Part shown: one piece after another, positions 8,297-11,518 of the stretch | Layout of the letters: each line of letters begins with the position of its first letter | How positions within the stretch are numbered: position 1 is the stretch's first letter | Source: an uncultured Prevotella sp. | GTDB lineage: Bacteria; Bacteroidota; Bacteroidia; Bacteroidales; Bacteroidaceae | Assembly: GCA_945863825.1 (NCBI GenBank) | Contig: CAMBBY010000012.1 | Span: 1-11,518, forward strand | DNA length: 11,518 bases | Direction of reading: 5' to 3' | The notes under the pieces: generated by a model | The model's input: only the letters and a program-made list of their open reading frames with translations | Databases searched by the model: none | Told to the model about the DNA's origin: nothing | Program-made: the position numbers and the translations under genes

Positions 8297-8352
8297 AAAA
8301 ATCCCCAACAAGAATCCATCGAACTTCTTCCGATGTCCTCTTGTTGGGGATT
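8297..8352 (-). terminator. Rho-independent terminator after the pectinesterase gene
   Basis: Arms 8300-8312 and 8340-8352 pair perfectly over 13 bp (CTTGTTGGGGATT on one side). The 27-nt interior contains a second 5-bp stem, CATCG/CGATG (8331-8335 with 8317-8321), so the structure is a two-step hairpin. On the minus strand it is followed by five T residues (8301-8297). It separates the esterase from the susC operon. Confidence 0.85.
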
Positions 8353-8366
8353 AACTATGATTTTAC

Positions 8367-8382
8367 GTTGCTTTTAAGCAAC
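8367..8382 (-). other. Short hairpin just after the pectinesterase stop codon
   Basis: GTTGCTT (8367-8373) and AAGCAAC (8376-8382) are perfect inverted repeats 15 bp downstream of the stop codon. The innermost pairs must open to form a loop. No T-run follows. It may protect the mRNA end or assist the terminator further on. Confidence 0.4.
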
Positions 8383-8397
8383 ATCTTCAAATCAGGA

Positions 8398-11300
8398 TTA
8401 CTTGATGATAATCTTGTTTGTCTTCTTGCTGCCATCAGTCATTGTCTTTACGACGATGTTGATGCCTTTCTGGAGGGTAGAAAGTTGAGTGCCGTCAGCA
8501 GCAAAGATTGCAGTCTTGGCAACTGCTGTTTCTGTTGTCATGATGCTATTGATACCTGTACTGACAGATCCTGTTGCAGCACCGAAACCACCCATATCAT
8601 TTGCTGCGCGAACCGTGAAGGATGCTTTATCATCATCTACAGCCAATGTATTCTCTGTAGTAAGAGTATAGAATTTACCATCTTTTGCTACGAGATACAT
8701 CTTAGCATCACCGGTCCATGAAAGTTTGCCATCTTTTAATGTTGTGGCTGTGGCTGTGGCTTGAGCAGCTTTAGTTTCAGGTCTCCAGTCGCCGAATACT
8801 GCATTGAGGGTGAATGTTGCAGCTTCTTCATCTGTCAGGATGATGTTCTCTTCTGCCTTCTGCTTAGTAGCATCAGAGTTCTTGAAGATTACTTTCTTCT
8901 CTGCAGGAGAGAATACGTTACCTTCAGCATCCTTCAATACATCAAGGCGGAACTTGTCTGCCATCGCATCGCCCATTGCATTGATGGTGAAGTAAGCGTA
9001 CTTCTTGTCATCATTCAGAATTTCATCCTTTTGATTGATAGTTGTGTTGAGCCAGGTAAGACGAGTGATATTGTTCCATGAGCGGCCGAGGCTGAATGCC
9101 TTTGCCTTGTTCTCGATGGTGCAATCCTTGAAGATGTAACCCCACTCGCTCTTGCTGTTAGGAGCTGCAATCACATCCTCACCGTTCTTTACGCCTTCCT
9201 TGCGACTCTCGTTTACGAAGAGTACACGGTTGAAATATACGTCGCCGCCACCACAAACATAGTCCACGGTGCCGTGAATCTCTGAATCCTCAAAGTAGAA
9301 CTGGCCCTTGCCGTTTGGCTCATTGCTATAATAGGTGTCCTGGTAAGAGAGCATCTTCACGTTCTTGCAGATGGTCTGAGTTCCCCTATCCTGGAGGCAG
9401 ACAGCACGACCGGCTGAACCGCTCTTGTAGTATTCCAGTGCATTCTGCAGGGTGATGTCCTGCATATAGAGATTGTTTCCTGTGTTGAGAAGGGTAGCGG
9501 TGGTACCGATGCCCTCGTTCTCGATAGCAGGCTTGTTTACGATGATGGTCTTGTCCATGCTCTCACCGATGAGCGAGATGTTGTTTCCGCTGATGTTGGT
9601 GAGGCACTGATCGCCCAGATTGTATGTGCCGTTAGGCAGGAAGATGAACGAGCGGGCTGCATCGGCAGCAGCGTTCTCGCCGTTTACTACCTCCAGTGTG
9701 GTGATGAAGCTCTGCGCGTCACCAGCCTTCACGGTGTACCAGTTGCCGTTCTGTGCGAAGGTAGGGTCAGTCATGTTCACGATGCTGAGGTTGTGCAGAT
9801 AGGCTGTGCCTTCGAAACTGAGGGTATAGAAGCCGCTCTCTGTTGATGGGTTCTGGAGGATGCCAGAGTTGCCATCCTTGCTAGCCTTGGCATCGATGCT
9901 TGCCACCTCCTTGCCCTGAGGGTCTGAGAGGATGATCTTGCCTGAGCCTGAATACTGGCAGAGTGCCATCTTGATGTAGCCCTTGCCGCCCATCAGTACC
10001 TTCACCTTACTGTCGGCATTGAAGGTCCAGCCGTGAGTAGCATCGTGCCACTTGCCGCCTTCTACCTCGATAGCCTCGTGGTCGTTGATGTCGAAACCTT
10101 CCTTCTGCAGGTCGTAGTCATAGCGGGCTGTGCCGCTGGCTGTCTCGATATCTGTTACCAGAGCGTAGAGTGCTGCGCTCTCTGTGATGACAGAAGATGT
10201 TGTAAACTTCTGGCTGTCCTTCTTCTGGTCGCTAGCCCAGCCACGGAACTTCTTGCCGTCGGCTACGGTTACCTTCTCGGTTGTACCATCCAGGAACTTC
10301 TCTATTTCTGCATCCTGTTCCACAGTCTGTGTGCCGAGAACAGTCTTGCCATCTACATCATAATAGGTAAGGGTGAAGTCTGGCTTGAAGCCTACGGTGA
10401 GTTCGTAGGTAGCCTCGTCGCCGTTTGATTCTACCACGATGGTAGCCACGGTCTTCTGCTCAGCACCTTCGCCTATTGTAGCATAAGTAACGCTCTTGAT
10501 GTTGCCGTTGTCTGTTGCGATTTCTGTCAGAGGGTTGGTCTCTGAAATGAGATTTGCCTTCTTTGAGATGAGCACGGTAGCCACCTGTTTGCCTGATGCA
10601 CCTTCTGCGAAGAGGTCGGCTGCATGATACTTCTCACCATTCAGGAAGAAGCTGCCGAGCATAGGCGATTTGCTCATATCTACGTTGCCATAGATAGCGA
10701 GGTCGGTAACGTAAGCGTTCTGGCCGAGGTTGAAGTTCTCGAATTTAATCTGACAGTTGGTGCGGTTTACATCGAGAGTCAGGTCTTCGCCCTTGGCATT
10801 TGCGATAGCTACGTTGTGGATTGCTACCCAGTCTGCATCGCCATCGCCCTTTACAGATACCTTGATACCACGCTTGCCGCCGGTAGCCGCCTGGTGGAGG
10901 GTAATCTTGGTGATGCTAGCCAATGGAGATGTTACTACGCTAGGTTCTGCAGCCTTGTATTCGCCGGTGTATTTGGCAGTCTGCATGAAACCGGTAATTT
11001 CTGGGAACTTAGCGTTGGTACCTGCTGGGTAAACGCCCACGCCATTGAATGTAAAGCTGAGTTCCTCCTTGCTGTAGAGGGTCTTCACCTTTACCACCTC
11101 GTCGGTAGCCTTGGCACGGTCGATGGCCTCCCAGTTGGTGAAATCGGTAGAGTAGAGAGCCTTTTCTTGGATGGAACTTACGTGCACTACTTTAACCTGA
11201 TAGAGGTAGCAGCCACCAGTGGCTATTACTTCAACATAGCCTTGAGCTACTTCTGCAGAAGTGGCTTTGTGGTTTGTGACATCTGCTGTCGCTGCAACAC

Positions 11301-11518
11301 CACCAATAGTATAATTGTGATAGTTAGGATAACTTGTTACAGTAACTACATCTTTGGCAGACTTCACAGGAATCTGAAGTTTTGTGCCTGTATTAAACTG
11401 GGCATCGCTTGTTCTTCCTTTTAGTTTGCCGGTTGTTGCATCAACGTGCATAGTGATGCCCTCAACTGTTGAATTTACATCACCAGTTGTGCCTTGAAAA
11501 TTAGTTGCGGTATTGATA
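8398..11518 (-). CDS. Secreted multidomain pectinesterase (CE8 type), N-terminus outside window
   Basis: Pectinesterases remove methyl esters from homogalacturonan so lyases and hydrolases can attack it. The frame stays open to the window edge, giving 1039 complete codons; start and signal peptide lie outside. Residues are counted from the first full codon (11517-11515). In order: an N-terminal beta-rich module (to about 115); a beta-sandwich-like region starting ALYSTDF (about 120-280); an InlB/Listeria-Bacteroides-repeat-like domain (about 377-454, with KKFRGWAS); another beta-sandwich-like region (about 462-582); the CE8 beta-helix (about 590-870); an Fn3-like segment (about 930-980); and a T9SS-like tail with STGINS, LQKGINIV and terminal IIIK. 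CE8 motifs are YQDTYYS (Gln726, Asp727), GTVDYVCGGG (Asp752) and SLGRSW (Arg812). The usual QAVAL appears as RAVCL (Arg704), and GxYxE as GTYNL. The catalytic Asp pair and Arg are kept, so activity is likely. A terminator separates it from susC. GC content varies sharply along the gene. Confidence 0.9.
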   Translation of the reverse strand, partial: INTATNFQGTTGDVNSTVEGITMHVDATTGKLKGRTSDAQFNTGTKLQIPVKSAKDVVTVTSYPNYHNYTIGGVAATADVTNHKATSAEVAQGYVEVIATGGCYLYQVKVVHVSSIQEKALYSTDFTNWEAIDRAKATDEVVKVKTLYSKEELSFTFNGVGVYPAGTNAKFPEITGFMQTAKYTGEYKAAEPSVVTSPLASITKITLHQAATGGKRGIKVSVKGDGDADWVAIHNVAIANAKGEDLTLDVNRTNCQIKFENFNLGQNAYVTDLAIYGNVDMSKSPMLGSFFLNGEKYHAADLFAEGASGKQVATVLISKKANLISETNPLTEIATDNGNIKSVTYATIGEGAEQKTVATIVVESNGDEATYELTVGFKPDFTLTYYDVDGKTVLGTQTVEQDAEIEKFLDGTTEKVTVADGKKFRGWASDQKKDSQKFTTSSVITESAALYALVTDIETASGTARYDYDLQKEGFDINDHEAIEVEGGKWHDATHGWTFNADSKVKVLMGGKGYIKMALCQYSGSGKIILSDPQGKEVASIDAKASKDGNSGILQNPSTESGFYTLSFEGTAYLHNLSIVNMTDPTFAQNGNWYTVKAGDAQSFITTLEVVNGENAAADAARSFIFLPNGTYNLGDQCLTNISGNNISLIGESMDKTIIVNKPAIENEGIGTTATLLNTGNNLYMQDITLQNALEYYKSGSAGRAVCLQDRGTQTICKNVKMLSYQDTYYSNEPNGKGQFYFEDSEIHGTVDYVCGGGDVYFNRVLFVNESRKEGVKNGEDVIAAPNSKSEWGYIFKDCTIENKAKAFSLGRSWNNITRLTWLNTTINQKDEILNDDKKYAYFTINAMGDAMADKFRLDVLKDAEGNVFSPAEKKVIFKNSDATKQKAEENIILTDEEAATFTLNAVFGDWRPETKAAQATATATTLKDGKLSWTGDAKMYLVAKDGKFYTLTTENTLAVDDDKASFTVRAANDMGGFGAATGSVSTGINSIMTTETAVAKTAIFAADGTQLSTLQKGINIVVKTMTDGSKKTNKIIIK

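Noticed and set aside
8142..8397. A small RNA, tRNA or small gene in the largest intergenic gap
   Set aside because: The gap is accounted for by a terminator, a promoter and a palindrome; no cloverleaf, no second promoter and no credible short frame was seen.
10624..11424. A 266-codon open frame on the plus strand, antisense to the pectinesterase
   Set aside because: It is fully inside the strongly supported esterase frame, shows no recognisable domain, has no promoter of the Bacteroidota type that I could see, and antisense frames of this length are common in GC-richer coding DNA.
11449..11451. ATG at 11451 as the true start of the pectinesterase
   Set aside because: The frame continues open for 22 more codons to the window edge, no signal peptide follows this ATG, and the sequence before it (NTATNFQGTTGDVNS) reads as part of the same domain.

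Overview
The window looks like part of a pectin-directed polysaccharide utilisation locus (PUL) from a member of the Bacteroidota, most likely a Prevotellaceae species (Prevotella/Segatella). The evidence is a tandem SusC/SusD pair, lipoproteins with an acidic stretch right after the lipid-bearing cysteine, promoters of the Bacteroidota type (TTG, 19-20 bp, TAnnTTTG) in place of the sigma-70 type, no Shine-Dalgarno sequences, and a C-terminal tail on the secreted enzyme of the kind common in Prevotella. The genus is inferred from protein style, not from a search.

All genes lie on the minus strand, so transcription runs from high to low coordinates. From right to left: (1) 11518-8398, a large secreted multidomain pectinesterase (carbohydrate esterase family 8 type), cut off at its N-terminus by the window edge and followed by a rho-independent terminator (8352-8297). 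(2) A 256-bp gap (8397-8142) holding that terminator, a LacI-type operator-like palindrome and a good Bacteroidota promoter. (3) An operon of three genes with gaps of 20 and 40 bp: susC-like (8141-4833), susD-like (4812-2755) and a surface lipoprotein with two Fn3-like domains and a right-handed beta-helix (2714-990, DUF4957/DUF5123 type), closed by a strong terminator (970-931). (4) A separate promoter directly after that terminator, driving an Rpn/PD-(D/E)XK nuclease gene (867 to beyond position 1). That gene's 3' part is a 12-bp minisatellite and it leaves the window still open.

Inferred working model: the esterase removes methyl groups from homogalacturonan outside the cell or at its surface. 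The beta-helix lipoprotein and SusD hold pectin fragments at the surface, and SusC imports them with TonB energy. No pectate lyase, GH28, regulator (HTCS, ECF sigma or LacI) or TonB gene lies in the window, so the locus is incomplete here. The Rpn gene is not an obvious part of the pectin system and probably marks the locus edge.

I found no clear evidence of a wholly new system. The points most worth checking are the unusual active-site motif set of the esterase, the composition break inside that gene at a domain border, the cysteine-ladder beta-helix lipoprotein of unknown function, the operator-like palindrome upstream of susC, and the slippage-prone repeat in the Rpn gene.
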